A stretch of 64,000 nt of DNA from the NCBI GenBank assembly GCA_949710005.1, contig OX453272.1, positions 8,053,133 to 8,117,132 on the forward strand, written 5' to 3'. This stretch comes from Ricordea florida. Lineage: Eukaryota; Cnidaria; Anthozoa; Corallimorpharia; Ricordeidae. Positions 29,179 to 43,300 of the stretch are shown here, one piece after another. The notes under the pieces were generated by a model. The model was not told the DNA's origin, searched no databases, and saw only the letters and a list, made by a program, of their open reading frames with translations. Position numbers and translations under genes: made by a program. Positions within the stretch are counted from its first letter, which is position 1. Every line of letters begins with the position of its first letter.

Positions 29179-29299
29179 CAAGAAATTGGGATAATCAAAC
29201 AAGTTGATAAAGTAAGTTATACCACCATAAGGTAAAATAGAGTGGTCTAATGTTGGTTTAACTTACTTTATCAACTTGCTTGATAATCCCAATTTCTTG
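29179..29299. repeat. Hairpin element with 41-base arms
   Basis: The left arm (CAAGAAATTGGGATAATCAA...) and right arm (...TTGATAATCCCAATTTCTTG after re-pairing) agree at about 39 of 41 positions around a ~40-base loop. MITE-like; no target duplication identified. Confidence 0.75.
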
Positions 29300-29877
29300 T
29301 GTTTCTCTTTGTTGTTTTTTTATTTCTTTTTCCCTGTCCTTGATTGTTAGTGTGGAGAATTTGTTGTTAGTTGGACTCATTATTCTTGAGCTGATCATCC
29401 TCTTAATTCTCATCACATTCTTGCTTGACAATAATTATATGCACTTTGCGAAGGAGATGTGCTATGTTGATCACATTTGGCAGTGAAAGAGTTGAGACTG
29501 AGATGTTTGATCATGGGTGAAAGAGTTTTAAGCAAGAAGCAAAAATGGGTTCGATTTTTAAAATGTCATCAAAAAGGTTTAAAAAGTTAAAAAAAGAAAA
29601 AAAGAAAAGAAGTATAAAAATTAGAGAGTTTTTGGTTGGCAGATGAAAGAGAAAAAGGGGACTCTGTTATGATTGGTTTTAACAAGTCACACTAACCCAA
29701 TTTTACGTAATTGGCTCATTCCTAGCCTCTATATTTTGTCGATGTCAATCTGTTTTGGGCCACTAGTCAAGCGTTAACTCTGAGAGGCCCATACTCCACT
29801 GGCCTTTCATCTTGGATGCGTTCCACGAAGATACATGTATTTAACTGTGAAGGCCTAGGAAGAATGCTGTGTTAAGG

Positions 29878-29923
29878 CATAGTTAGTGGAGGGAGACTGG
29901 CCAGTCTCCCTCCAGTAACTATG
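29878..29923. repeat. 46-bp near-perfect palindrome
   Basis: CATAGTTAGTGGAGGGAGAC continues to a centre at TGG|CCA and reads back with a single mismatch (22 of 23 pairs, no loop). It would extrude a cruciform. It is not part of a recognised element. Confidence 0.75.
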
Positions 29924-30234
29924 GTTAAGGCAACATAGATAACAGATAAACGTGGGATATGATTTATCAACTTGCTTCATCTTTTCCATGCACCTTACAG
30001 TGCAACTGCTACAGGCCACTCAGATAAACTTAAGTACAAGGTTTAAATATCTGTTCTTATGCTGAACAACAGATTTTGTGGCGAGTATAATTTGGTCTCT
30101 GAGGTTATTGGGTCTGGTGTGGGTGCATAATAAACTAGTCCGAACACTTGAAATCCCAGCATCCTTCGCGCGTCCAGTTTTCACTCTTACCTAACACCCT
30201 GATGACTTAGTGGCTACCAGTCTTCTGGCGCGCA

Positions 30235-30310
30235 GACACAAAATTTAAGGCTTGAACGGGATTCGAACTCAGAACCTTGCGATACCAGTGAAGTGTTCTA
30301 TACACATTAC
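30235..30310 (-). mobile_element. tRNA-related SINE fragment
   Basis: On the minus strand it carries a B-box-like GAGTTCGAATCCCGTTCAAG after GGTATCGCAAGGTTC. The same block appears in introns at 59871-59951 and, more diverged, near 63690, so it is a dispersed family. Confidence 0.5.
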
Positions 30311-33300
30311 GTAAATGGTAAGACGTGTAAGTCTAGTGTTAAACCTAGTGCTACAGTGTACAGCTTTCGTCCAAGCGCCTGCCGACTTTTACTTCCAATC
30401 GGATAGGTGTGTGCCGCGAGGGGTCTTAAACCCTGACCCTATTTAAGGATGAAGCAAAGGAAAATTGACACCCTGTTTAAAGCCCAAACCCGAAAAAATG
30501 AGACCCTATGCAAGGGAAAAACTAAAACTTAAATTAGCTTGAATGGGTCAACTTTAATAATAATAATAATATAATACATTTATAAAGCGTCTTTTCCCAG
30601 TGGTCCAAAGACGCTTCACAAATTGAAGGAAAATTATGATTACAAATTGCCTAACTATGTCAAAGAAATAAGATATAATTCATAAAAAAAAGTACAACAA
30701 TTTAAATTCAATGTTCCATGTAAGCCCGTAAAAATAAATGTTTCTTAAGTTTCGGTTTAAAAGTTTCGACTGATTGCAAGTCTCTCAATGACTGAGGAAG
30801 GGAGTTCCACAACACTGCTGAAGCCAGGGCAAACGACCGACCACCATAAGACTTGAGATTGTACTTTATGTCGTTTCTGTAAGATTACTGGAAGTTAGCA
30901 TCAAGCATAGTATAGTAGACTGCCTGATACAATTGAGGCATCCTACCTAAGGATCACACTGGAACACTATGCCGTCATGGGTACAATTGATTAAGGATCG
31001 AGAACCTCAAAAACCATACCCTATCCCTTGGCAGACTTGGCACATACCTATATAGCCCATATATGGGAGCACCCCCCCCCCCCCCCCTGCCGTGGGGCGC
31101 AACTGAAAGGAACAGAATTTGAATATTTTCAATTCCTGACAGATCACGACTTTAGTTCAACTTGTTTCTTACGTCACGTCGTAGAAAAAGCCATTCTCGG
31201 TAAGCTGACAAGAATCGAAACACGACTGGTTTTGTGCTAAGAAAAATTAACCAAACATAATTGTTACTAGTTCAAGTAATTCTATATTTTTCTGCCCTTG
31301 AGGTAGAATGTTCCATTCCCACCAAGGTCAAAGAAATTTCCGTCTGCGCTTCACGCGCTTCTTTTCTTTTTTTGTTCAAATTTCAACAGTATTTTGTGGC
31401 ACTGAAAACTACAAATTAAATCAAATTCCTAACCCCAATCAATCCATTGCGAGGCCAGTCGACTTTTCTTTTGCCGTCGCAATAAATCCTTGTTAATAGT
31501 GGTAAACCACTACTGAAAACTTAGTTAATAAAATAAGAAAACGAGAAAAAAGTGAGTCTCTGAAGAAATTAGTGCAGTGCCGTTGGGAAGACGGTGGTAA
31601 TAGGTTTGTCAAACGAGTTGTGGAGGTAAGTGACACCAGCAACCATTAGATGATAGAAAACTGATAACGTTTCAACGGATCATAGGTCAGAGCGAATGTT
31701 CTCTGACGAAAGCCTTTTTGCCTTTCCTCTGGCTTCTCTTCTCGGCTCCTTTCGCCTCTTCTCGCCCTTTTTTTCTATTCTCGCCTCTATTCGCCTTTTC
31801 TTGGTGCCAGGTATTTGATGAAATACTCGGCGTATTTCAAGGGAACGTGTATGATTCGGAGAGTGAAGGAAACGTAGGCGTAATAATTTGGTTTTATAAA
31901 CAACTGATAACCGGACGAGGTGTGGCCAGGGAAATGGGCTTGTCTTTAATCTGCACAAGATGAAATTTTTATACGTAATTGAGCTCTCTGGTTGGTCGAG
32001 TTCCCGCTTCTGAAAAAGCAAAGTTGCAATTCCGAACCTCCTGCTAAAATTAGAGTACATTGTTCTGTTGAATTCACCTAAACCGACACTGCTTTCCAAT
32101 ATTATGCTTTACATCACTCAGTACATGATCTTTACTCTTAAATAATTAGTCCCCTGATCACTTTGTTTTCGTCAGCTATTCACAGACCTTTACACATCAG
32201 GAACCGCTGAGCTGTGAAACTTGAGTAAAACGCCACGAATTCATACTGAATTGTCTGAAAGTCTTAACAAGAATATATATGTGCATTAATGAAGAAAAAA
32301 TAACGATCCAGGATTTTCAGTAAAATAACACAAGACTGCGCTCAAACAATTTGCTGTTGATCAGTTTCGGTTCTGGGTGGGCATGGTTGGAAATGGCTTC
32401 ATATCACGTCATATCAAACTTTCCCGCCTCGTTTTGGAAAAAATATCAATGAAAGTAAAACTGTCTTCATTAGCTGGTTTGCTCTTTCTTCACTAAAAAT
32501 CCCATTGATATCATTGGTCGTTTGGGTGCTACAGTTCAGGTTTGCTACAAGCGAAATTGGGTTGAACAACATACATTATCCGTCAACATTGGCCGGTTTG
32601 ATACGGAAACATGCAAGTATCACCCGCCAACGCAGTTGGAACTGAGTCGAGTTTGAGTTGCAGCTGATCGTTTTACTATTTGTTAGGCAAATATTATTTT
32701 CAGGATCAAATTCGAAGTTCTTACTGGAACCTCGGCAAGTTTACAAAAATCTTATCTCGCGCGAAAACTTACCGGTAGTTTCGTTTTGCAACTTATCTTG
32801 CTAGTTTCAGCAACTGCGCTGGTCATAAATAAGCTTCAAGGTTTGAATAGCCCGGGAACAAAGTGCATCTCCTCTCTTAAAACACGTGCTCCGATTCGAT
32901 TTCTGGAAAAATAAAGAAAACGTTTTTGCAGAGTATAACACGTGAGGGAAAAGCTGATCGTGAGTTAAACGCTGTCTCACTCCAAAAAGTCAGTTTTTAT
33001 ATGCACGCAGTGGGGAAACTTCCCCAGTGTCGCTATGGAGGGAAACAAGTCTCTTTCGGTACTGTAAGCATACGACTTTTCAAGGGTTCTAAAAACAAAT
33101 TTATCCTCTCTGTATTTAATTTCTTTTCGGGTTATTTCAAAATGTGTTCAGTTCATACCTTGAGAAAATAAATCACCTTGAGTTTGAGACGAGGGTATTT
33201 TTGTTTGCAAGATATCTAACGAAGTGTACACTTTTCGTCTTCTTTAAGCCAGTTTTATCGATATTATCCTTCTCAAAACAACATCAACTGCCTTTTTGGC

Positions 33301-33908
33301 TGCAATGCCAGTTATCCAGAGACAAAAATAATCACGTCTCTGGATTTCATCGCATCTAGATTATAAATTTGGTTGGTAATAATGTCCTTTTACTCAACCT
33401 TTCATCACCGTGAATTTTGACAGCTCATGCTGTTTAAAGGATCGCATTTCACGTATTTCCCGCAGAAAGTTCTCCTCTCCCAGACTTTGTCCCAGCTTCA
33501 CGGTACCTTTGAACGGAGTCGTTTCCACGAAGGAACTGCGTTTTATTGGAATAACACTCTGCGAAGAGAGCTTGCAAGGAGTGTTGCCTGCAGTAAATTA
33601 TCGTTGACCGCGTAACCTCTAAGTTTACACAATCTCGCCACACATCCTTCGAACATTCAACTGTCAACATTTGCTTGGTTAGTCGACGAATCTAAATTCT
33701 CTTTTTCCACAGACAAAAGCTTTGTGGTCTTGAGATTCTTTGTATTGTTTCACTTCACGCCTTAATTAGCTTCATTCAAATGTTTTGTTTTGATTTTTCC
33801 GGTAGTAATAGCGCATCTACCTGAGAGACGTGGTTATAATTCTGAACAGACGCTCAAGTAGCTGCAGTATTGCTTTGTTGTGAAGAATGTGCTGAAACGA
33901 GAACGACG

Positions 33909-34311
33909 ATGTTTGAATTTAGCGTGATATTTCAAGTCTTAACCTTCTGTATTTTGAGGACGTCCTGCGTGGCAGGGAACGTCGGCTTTACAAGATCGTG
34001 TCCCCCTCTACCATCGCTTACTGGAAACGGACTTTTAGCGTTCACAGGCAACATAACCACACTCAAACTTCAAAGAAACAGCCACATCACAGCTGAGGTT
34101 AGCATAGCAAAAGTCTATCAAGGGGACTCAAATCTTTTTGATACCACGTTAATAAATGATGTGGAAAGGGCATTTTCATGTGGACATCAACATAAAGTTG
34201 GGGATCACAGATTATGGGTCGCAAAACGACATTCAAGTGGATTTTTGACTGCAAGGGTTTCTTTGGTTGCTACGCCGTACATGGTTGATCATGTGCTAAG
34301 AGCACTCCCAG
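33909..34311 (+). CDS. Exon 1: signal peptide and agrin-like N-terminal module
   Basis: ATG at 33909 ([20 protein letters not shown]) gives a clear signal peptide of about 20-23 residues. The following ~110 residues ([16 protein letters not shown], then [13 protein letters not shown]) resemble the segment that precedes the Kazal row in agrin, where a beta-rich module has a GDTRIFFV-like strand. The exon ends in phase 1 at CCCAG|GTAAGA. The module assignment is by pattern only. Confidence 0.75.
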
Positions 34312-37300
34312 GTAAGAGAGACCCATTCATCTTCATGAGATAAATCGTGCGATTTCACTGAAATGTATACATGGTTTTCATGGTAGCAGCGTGTTCATCG
34401 TGTATACCAAATATGTAAGGAACTAAAACCCAGTACGGCTTCAAACATTTATGACAAAACAATCGATTTTGACCCTTCCGGCAATGACTCAGTTGAATCG
34501 CGCTATCAAAGGTTGGGGAAGACGAATTTCAATAGCTTGCTAAGAGAAAAGAAAGAAAACAAGAACAAGTTGACGCCAGCATCGGCTGAATCGCATTTGA
34601 TTTCATAGAGATGCATCCAATTTTTCTAAGTGGCCGACTAATCTTGTGTTCGGGTGACATAACGTTAACTGTTACACAACTCAATTCACCACGTATTCTC
34701 AGCGTGACATTGTATAGCTGTGTTTTCTTTAGCCATTGAATAAGAAAGAAGCCCCTTTTGGAAATTATTTTTGCAGTTCTAATGGTCCCTGGAGAAGGAC
34801 CCTTAAGAGCTATTTATTCCAACAAAGACTCCTGAAACTTGTTGAAATTGTTCAGCAAATAAGATCTCGAGAGAACGTCCTAGCGGTCGCAATTTTTCTT
34901 TTGCGGGCTGGAGTAATTGCCGCTTGACATTTTTATTCTCTTTTAGGAAGTTCTCGTTTCGGCGCTTAGTAGGGAATTCTACGGTCAAACAGACATGTCT
35001 AAAAAATAGAATTACTTGAAAGATTTGGAATTTTCGAGGTGCCAATGCAAGAGCATTCTCAGGAAGTGGCAAATTTAATTGGTTTTTAATTAATTATTTA
35101 TTCCATTCGCTTAGATTCTAACGGCACCGCCCTGTTGTGATTTACACCCTTCCTTAAAACTCAGTAGCTTGCATTGTTAGGCAAATGAACTGGTTTTAGC
35201 GTCTCGGCGTTTTTTCGTGTGAAGGTTTCTGTTTTTCTTCCGATTCCTTGTGTGGTAGATAGAACGGAAACGATTACTTGGCTTTGGCTGTCGCGATCAG
35301 TGTGTGTTTATAAGACCTAGGAGCTTTTATAATTCGGCAAGCTAAGCCGCTTTTAATCGAAATCGTTTCTCGTAAACGACTGGTAAATAAGGCAAAATGT
35401 AGCAAGCAAGTAAACTAAATAATTATTTATTAATTTCCTAAATCTACATAGACGTACGGGCAATTTTTTCCCGGGGGGGGGGGGGGCGGTGAAGGATTTG
35501 CCCAAAAATTCTCGCAAGTTGCCCAAATTTTTACGAAACAGCCGAAAAGAAGCGAGGGTCATATGATGCACTAACATAGTCCTACATATGAGTTGAAAAT
35601 ATTTTTACATATGAAACTATCATATGAGCTCATAAAACACGTTAAAAGAAACAGAAAATATCTCTCTTCGAAAAACACACTCACACACACCTGCAAAATT
35701 CTGTAGAAATTGGCTTTGCCCAAATTTCTCTTGATGCCCAAAAAATTTAAGTTGCTCAAACTTTTGAGGGGCTGCAACTCCCTCCGCACCCCCACCCCCC
35801 GGCCCTTACAGCTATGTTTATATGACGTTAGAGTATGTGTTGTATGGGCAGAACAAAGGTCAGGCGGCTTGCTCCGGTCAGGCTATTTAACCCTTTCACT
35901 GCCAAGATTGGATATAAATTCTCCAGAGCAAGCGCTATACAGTTCCTTATGTTCTAGTTCGGAGAATGTGGCGGTTGATCGATTTAGCATCCTTGATGTG
36001 ATCAGGTTCTCAATTCTCATAATCTGTTTGTGCGGTAGTGCATTGGAATTATCAGGAGAATTTATACATGGGTCACCTGTGGCATTGAAAGGGTTAAACT
36101 GCGTGTTTCACGGACCAGCTTCTTGGACTCGGTGCTTTGCACGCAGAAACCAGATCAGCTTTTAATATTGCATGTTTTGTGCGTAGAACACATTTCGGCT
36201 CTTTGAATTGCATGTTTTATTTGCAGAATACAAGCCAGTCAGATTTGTTGTATTTGTTAGAACTAGTTGCTTACAGGATAAAATAGCCCTAGGTGGTATC
36301 AACAACAGCAATAATGTTTCTTTAACACCAGCTTATCTGCCAGTGATACTTTACAAGGGCATGAAATCTTGTAATTTTAATACAGCAATTCGGTTGGTCA
36401 TGTTTTTTTTTATACTGGAAACAAACCGTTCAGATTGCGACTTTAAGATAGTCTTGGTGATCGACAGCCGATACGAGCCCGGGGGGGGGGGGGGTACTCC
36501 CTTATAAGGGCTTAATGGGGACGTGCGGCTAGCCAGGGTATGTTTTTCGGGATTTTTGTCTTAGACAGGGTATCGAATTTATCATTTTTTGTCTTAATCA
36601 GGGTATCGATTTATCAATTTTTGTCTTAAACAGGATATCTTTTCTTGGACGATAAACAGCAAAATTTTTACAAGCTGTAAATAGTTTTGTGATTGCCAAT
36701 GGATTAAATGAGAAAGAGTTTTGATATCTATTATTGTCTTACACAGGGTATGATTTCGGGTTATGTGTCTAAAACAGGGTATCAAAAATCGGAATTATGT
36801 CTTAAACAGGGTAGGAAAATCAGCGATGTTTGTCTTAAACAGGGTCAGGGTATAAGGGGGCGCGCCGCACCTCCCCACCCAGGGATATATCGAGTATCCC
36901 CCCGGGGATACGAGCAATAAGCTAGGCAATGTTCATTTAAATCACATGAGTTGGTGTGGCGAGATTGTAGGCTGAATATAGATGCTTTCACTAGTGCATT
37001 GAAACTGAATAAAATATTCCCGGAAAAAGATTCTTAAAAAATAATACTCCCGGAAAAAGATTCTTGAAAATATTTCAACAGTTCTTCTTTTCTTTTCTTT
37101 TTTTGGAAAAATTTTTGTCAAACCAAACATCTATCAACCCCCAAAAGTATACTTCCTACTACTTCCCCTACAGAAAACTCGTGCCACTATAGCTCGGTCT
37201 TTATTCTCATTAGTATTGAATTGTACACCTACCACGTTTGCCTGAGAGTATATTTTTAATAAAGATCTTTATTATTGTAGCGTGCCCATCTGCACTTAGC

Positions 37301-40300
37301 CGGTTTCCAACCGATGCCACGCTATCCATAATTCTTCACCGGTTTTCTTTCATGTGACTCTTCTATAAGCTCAGAAAAAGGCGGCGCTTGGCATCCGGTT
37401 TTTGACTGAGATTATCTCCCACCGATTTGCACGGAAGGTCACAGAAATTTGTAATTTGCTCCGTTTGTCCAGTTATCTGATGAGCAACACAGTCAAGTCT
37501 TATTTATTTTTCTAATTGTCGAGAATATGAAATAAAATATTGTTCAGTGACATTCGATCATCGATCGCGTGCGCGTACCTCCGTTTTCGAAGGCCACGAA
37601 GTATAAAGAGTATTACTGGTTATTAAGCCGTGATTTAAAACTCTTCTTCAAATGTCGGAAAAAGTGGAAACTATCACCCTTGAAAGCGGCTTTGTCGTGA
37701 TGTTCTTAATCTTCCCTCTAAAACATTGTCTTTAGTTTCGCTTGTAATTCCGTGAGGTGTCACGCAAATTACGAAGACTCCTCTCCCCCACCCCCCTCCC
37801 ACAAAGTAAGACGCTGTGCGTGTATATCACTGTAGACAAATCAGTGTCAAATCCGGGTTTATACTTCATGACAGTATGCCATATAGTCTCCCGTGCCCAT
37901 CACAATGGTGCGGGAGACTATATGGCATACTGGCATAAAGTATATCCCGAAATCTGCCCTGAGGGTTTGGGTGGGTGGAGCTAAGGGTGTAGAGGTGCTC
38001 GCTCATAGTGCCTATGTTGAGATGTGCTCCTCAGTGGGTCCTTATTTTGGGCCCTCGGGTTAGGTGACTTTATCTAAGGCTTTATAGAACGAGGTGCAAT
38101 GTGGTTAGCCTTTGAAAGGCTCGGAATCTAAATACACTGTACTCGTGGGGCATTACTTGAAAAAAAAAATAATCTAAAACGAAATGTTTTAATTGATTAA
38201 ATAAGAATCTTCTCCAGTTGCTCTTCTCCCATCTCCGGGGAATATTCGATTACACTGTTGCAAAATCAGAGCAATCCATACAATAGGCCATTTTACAGTT
38301 TTGTCCTTAGGAACCTAGCCTTTGAAAAGAAGCGAGGCTGGAGGTGACCTTGCTTAGTTACAAACCTCCCTACCTTTCATGTGCAAATCATTTTTATCTC
38401 CAAATAAAGAACAGGAAGGCTTGTAACAAAACAAGGTCACCAAAGGCCAGGGTACTAAGCATACAACTGTAAACTGGTCTATTCGGGATCCAATAGAAAA
38501 GGGGCCCGACAGAAAATGACTCATCAGCTTAAGAAGTAAAGTTCTTCTTTTGTCCTCAACTCTCCTTTGCTTTGGACAGTACCCTGCTAATGTATGTTTT
38601 CTGTGACCTTTCTGCGTTTGTAAAAATGTCGCTGTTTGTTGGATTTTGTTCAACTCTTTTTCTATTTTAATGTTCGACCAGACCATCCAGGCCATCTCTA
38701 CCGGTTCTCCTCTCGCCGCTGTATATCATTTGAACCCAGGTATCTTAGTAGTTGCCGTGTTTGTCGAGCTCGATCATTTGGGTATATGTAGGAAGATGAA
38801 AGAGTCAACAAGCAACCATCGTCTTAACCCGTAGTGTGTTTCACGTCGTTCTGTCTTGTTTCTAGATTATGAATTCATCAATGGCACAGAACTGGTGGGA
38901 TTTCAAGCTCAAGAGCCTTGTAATACACAGAACTGTCGCTACGGCGGAGAGTGCAATGCAGATTCCGACGGACGGTTGCAATGCGAATGCAATTCTTATT
39001 GCACCAAGCAATTTGACCCAGTGTGTGGTACGGACGGCATTACATACAACAACCCATGTCTCATGAGAGCTGCAAGATGCAAAATCCAGAGAGAAATTAC
39101 ACCGCTGCATTTCGGACAGTGCGGTGAGTCATGTGACACTTACTCTACCAATAATATACACGCAAAAATTTAAACGCGCTGATTAGCTGAGAGCTTGCAA
39201 TTAATTCCTAACAGGACAGAAGTTTGAATTAAATTTTTGCATGTGCATTATTAACAAGTAATCAAATGATTTCGAGGGCAATTTTCTTTAAATAAGCTCT
39301 CCTAAATTAAAGACAACAAATTGCACTCACCTTAGGAGTTGTTTACATGAGAAATCTCGCACTTGCGCGAGTTCCACGCCGGGGTGACCGTTTGATTTCG
39401 TCAGTATCGCGTTTACATGATCACTATCAGTACGTGGGTGAATCGTATTGCTAGAAGAAATGCGTCTGTTGTCCCTTCGTCCCATGTCCAACGCGACGCC
39501 ATCTTGGATTGATAATAATTGCGCATCCGCTTCCTGTTTCAGTCCACGCGTTGGCCAATTCCACACCGGAACGAGTGGTGGGTCTTCGTTTTCATGATAC
39601 TGTTGCGAGATCTCGTACCGGAATGAAATCCGCACTCCGGCACAGCAACCGGGGTGAACTCGCCCCGGTATGACTCATTCCGCTGTGACAATTTCTGGTG
39701 TTATCATGTGGACGAAAGTCGCCCCGGTATCATGTAAACACCCCCAGGCAGACTCGTGCAATTTTTTTCATTCTTGGAAAGATTTGAAAACTTGTGATCA
39801 TTTATTTCAAATTGCACTCGAAACCATTGATTACCTATACAAATCTCTTTTAATTCATTGATTAACTAATGTTTCCTGTTTGCTGAAACTTATAGAGAGT
39901 GAACAGATGATGTTAAGATAGCTAAGTATGATCAGTATATGAAAGGGTCTTCACTGAATTTAGTGCACAAATACTTATGGAGGCAATGGTATCTTAAAAC
40001 GAGTTTTCCCCGTTATCCCTGAAGTGAACACTTTACATCATTGCATCATTGATGAATATGATACAAGATTTCGTCCTCGCATTAATAATTCATGTTTGAG
40101 CAACTGCGATTTACCCTGAAAAAAAAAACCATGAGGAGTACCGAATGGTCCCTTCAAATTTTCAATTGCTAGCAAAATTTGGCCGTTGCTCGATTTGGTC
40201 GCAAATTTAAGATGAGTGTTCGCTTGCTCGTGCTCGCAATATTCTTGAAATTGTTCGCAGGCTCGAATTCGCGTTGAAACTTGCTCCATTGCTCGACAGT

Positions 40301-43300
40301 TCCTAAGACGTTTTTCGTCGATGTTTTGGTACAGAAATAATGCTTTTCTACGCCATACTGAACTCCTTTCAACCTGTCAAGTTTAATTGAAAGCAGGCGA
40401 CAATAACCTACAATAACATAAGTTAAACATATTCGCCAGTTGAATTTTCCTTAAGTGCTCGCTGCTCGCAAAGACCATTCGATACCCCTAACATGATGAA
40501 AAAATTCGGTCCGTAACTCACAGTACGGACCTCGAACTCGGCTAGTAAGGGGCATATATCTTATTATTAATATACTTCTGCGGTAAATTGTGTCGCGGGA
40601 TTTTTTTTCAACAGGAGCCACAAGTTGCGCGGGTCTGAAGAGATCAGGCGTCGCATCTGCGGACGGAGAATACGTCATATACGTCCGATCGGACTGTAAC
40701 ACTCCAGTTAAGGTTTACTGTCATGCTATGAACACCAATTATCCTAAAGATTTCATCACATTACCAGCTGGGACAGAAAAGAACCTTGCATACATCTACC
40801 CTCGTCGTTTACCCCACAGACCCTACTCTGCACGGTATAAATGCTCCGGAAAACCCGGTCCTATGAATTACAGCGAAGCAGGGTTAACCAAGTTCCGAAA
40901 AGTTCGTGTAGACTTATCGAGAATGGCGATCGTCCCCGATGATTTTACGTTCGCAAAGTCGGATCCGTACGGAAAGGAAATCGCTTACGGCTCGGCAGGT
41001 GATTGTTTTTCAATGCATTATGATGGGTCTTGCCGGAGGGGACACTTCAAGGTTGACCTTACTGGAACTGGTTTGCGCTTAAAACCATCTTTGGTGTGGA
41101 AGGCGATAGGATTCCCCCCCGGAATCGAGATGTCTGAGTACAAGAGATCGAAAGACGGTACTCTGGTCTCTGCTAAGTGCGGAGGGTGGTGCGGAAAATG
41201 TGGTCCGGAAGGGGACATGCTGCTAACCCAGACAGTCTGCCAACAAGGAGAAAGTAAGTTCGTTCAGGAAATCATGGTTCCTATTAATTTTAATTTCTAC
41301 AAATTTATTTGGCTTTTACTCAAGTGAGAGTGATAAATGATTGAAATATAATCGTTATAACGCGCGCTGATTGGCTTTCTTGCTGTGTTTTGATCATGCT
41401 ATATGAATACGGCTGTGACGTCAATCCCAGTTGCCAAATGGCAATTCGACTACTGTACTGGTAAGTCAGAGGAGTTCAATTCAGTTTGTAAGCATTTGAT
41501 TACAAAAAGAGGAAGGTAGATTGGAAATGGAAGTTTGCCACTTAAATATAGTTTCAACGACAGCATTTATTTCATGTGCATCAATGATTAAGTCGCTTTA
41601 AAGTTATCTTTTTCTGTTAATTGTTCAATCAGCTTAAAGTACTGCACCATTTTAATTCTAACCGCTAGAGTCAAACCTTCAGTTATGCGATGGAGTTACT
41701 CAAGTATTTTGACTAGATATTTTAGAGTTGTCGCATAGAGATTGCCTTCAACACCTTGAGTTTCACTGTGAGTTTTTAAGAATGGTGTCTGAAATTTAGC
41801 GATCGAAAACCTCATCAGGGCTGATCGCACCACGCTCTCGAACTTCCCCATAGGCTGGGTGACTATGATGCTCGGTCCCTTCCGTGTTCTGTTGTATCGC
41901 AAAGTCATTGTTTCCGCTGGTGACAAACGTGACTTCTCTCCGTTAAGAGTTCCATGACCTTGCACTTAACCAATGTTCACGAGAGAACACGATATGATTT
42001 TTGTCTTTCCTGAAGTTTAACGCTTTGGTTTTTAACATCATAAAGGTCAGATGCAATGCCGTTTGTAATGTGTTTCATGTCTTGCCATGAACACCGTCCG
42101 TTCGAACAGTACACTCAATCTTTTTTGGACGCCTGAAACACTTGTCACATGACGATACCATGGCTAAAGGAACTTCTATCAAGGACAAAACATTGGAACT
42201 ACTCTATACCTTCCTTTTTGTTCGAAACGCTTAACAAATCATAGACAAAATACCTCTAACAATTTACAGGGCCAGCCGGCCGAGACATCGTTATTACGAA
42301 GAATGTCAAAAGAATTGTTTTTGCTGAGGCAACTGAACACCAAGTGCAAGTATCAGAGGTTGCTCAACGCATTTCAGTGTAAGCAAGAAACTTAGATCAG
42401 AGTATAGGAATCGACAGAAATTTCTACGAAGAAATGGTCGTTTTTGAACACATGATTCCTATAAATCCAGGGACATGACATGAAAGTCATCACATTTGAC
42501 TGTTATCCCACTTGACTTCGAATAAATGACATAATGGCGACGTGATTTTTACTCGGGCTTCCGTAGGAGAGCCCGAGTCTAAAAATGCTAGCGGTTTGGT
42601 CGCCAAAAGGGGGGTCATGGTCCCAGGCGTTCCTTGCGTGGACTGCGGAAACTGGGGATGAGAAGGCGAATTCATGTGCTCGCTTTACGTAAACAACATG
42701 ATTTACCGAATGGCCGTTTTTGTGAAGACCGTTTTGCAAAAATACAAACGCACACGCCGTCCGTGATAGGCCCACACTAAATGATGTCTAGCGTTGTCGA
42801 AATGGGCTGTCGATCCACGAATACTAGCTTGAAGGCGAGACCAACGTGCAGAGTTCATACTAGTTCTACGAGATAACAAATGAGCCATATGTTAGCTGCC
42901 AAAACTGTGATAGCCGATTGAACAACAAACTATGACACTGAGACGAACACATCACTTGCTGAAAAATTTAGGAATGTTGGAGAACACAAATTCGAAGCTG
43001 GCGCTAACAGCAGCGAATTGGACAAGGATACTGACAGAAACAACTTGAATAGTAGGGTTAAATATCTAAGCTTAGTTCTTCCGTTAAATATCCTGTTTCT
43101 GTTATTGGTTTTTATTGGGCTCAATACTTGTAAAGCGATCGTAAATGTTGGTTTGCTCTTTTTCCCGGAATTGCATGTGCTTGATAGAATAAAGACATGA
43201 AGAATACTCTTGACGACTGTGATCTTCTACAAAACGTTGTCAGTATGACTAATGTACATGAACATAATGATGTTCCAATGTCAATAAAAGTACTACAATT

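Larger units (their letters stand above)
28559..33908. other. Intergenic region without convincing genes
   Basis: No exon with protein-like coding and splice sites was found on either strand. It holds the hairpin at 29179-29299, the palindrome at 29878-29923, a SINE-like piece near 30240-30310, a scrap of a common genomic repeat (TTTATAAAGCGTCTTTTCCC at about 30579), a C run near 31074 and otherwise unique-looking DNA. The part before 33909 should contain the promoter and 5' UTR of the next gene; no clear core element was picked out. Confidence 0.5.
34312..38865. other. Intron 1 (4.5 kb) with several small elements
   Basis: Contains a G-run-bordered repeat at about 35471-35810, the TTAA MITE at 35887-36097, a G-run followed by short GTCTTAAACAGGGTATC-type tandem units at 36480-36860, and the hairpin at 37852-37949. 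No coding exon was recognised. Confidence 0.55.

Noticed and set aside
31680..32099. 139-codon leftward open frame
   Set aside because: Arginine-rich low-complexity end, no domain, no splice context; most likely chance.
33870..33908. Upstream extension of exon 1 before the ATG at 33909
   Set aside because: The frame is open but the only start there is a TTG. The ATG at 33909 gives a clean signal peptide.
42270..42378. Possible exon between GON and Kazal 2 (open, AG and GTAAGC borders)
   Set aside because: It would start in phase 1 but end in phase 2 or 0, breaking the frame into exon 4. Exon 3 joins exon 4 directly in phase 1. The composition is not diagnostic.
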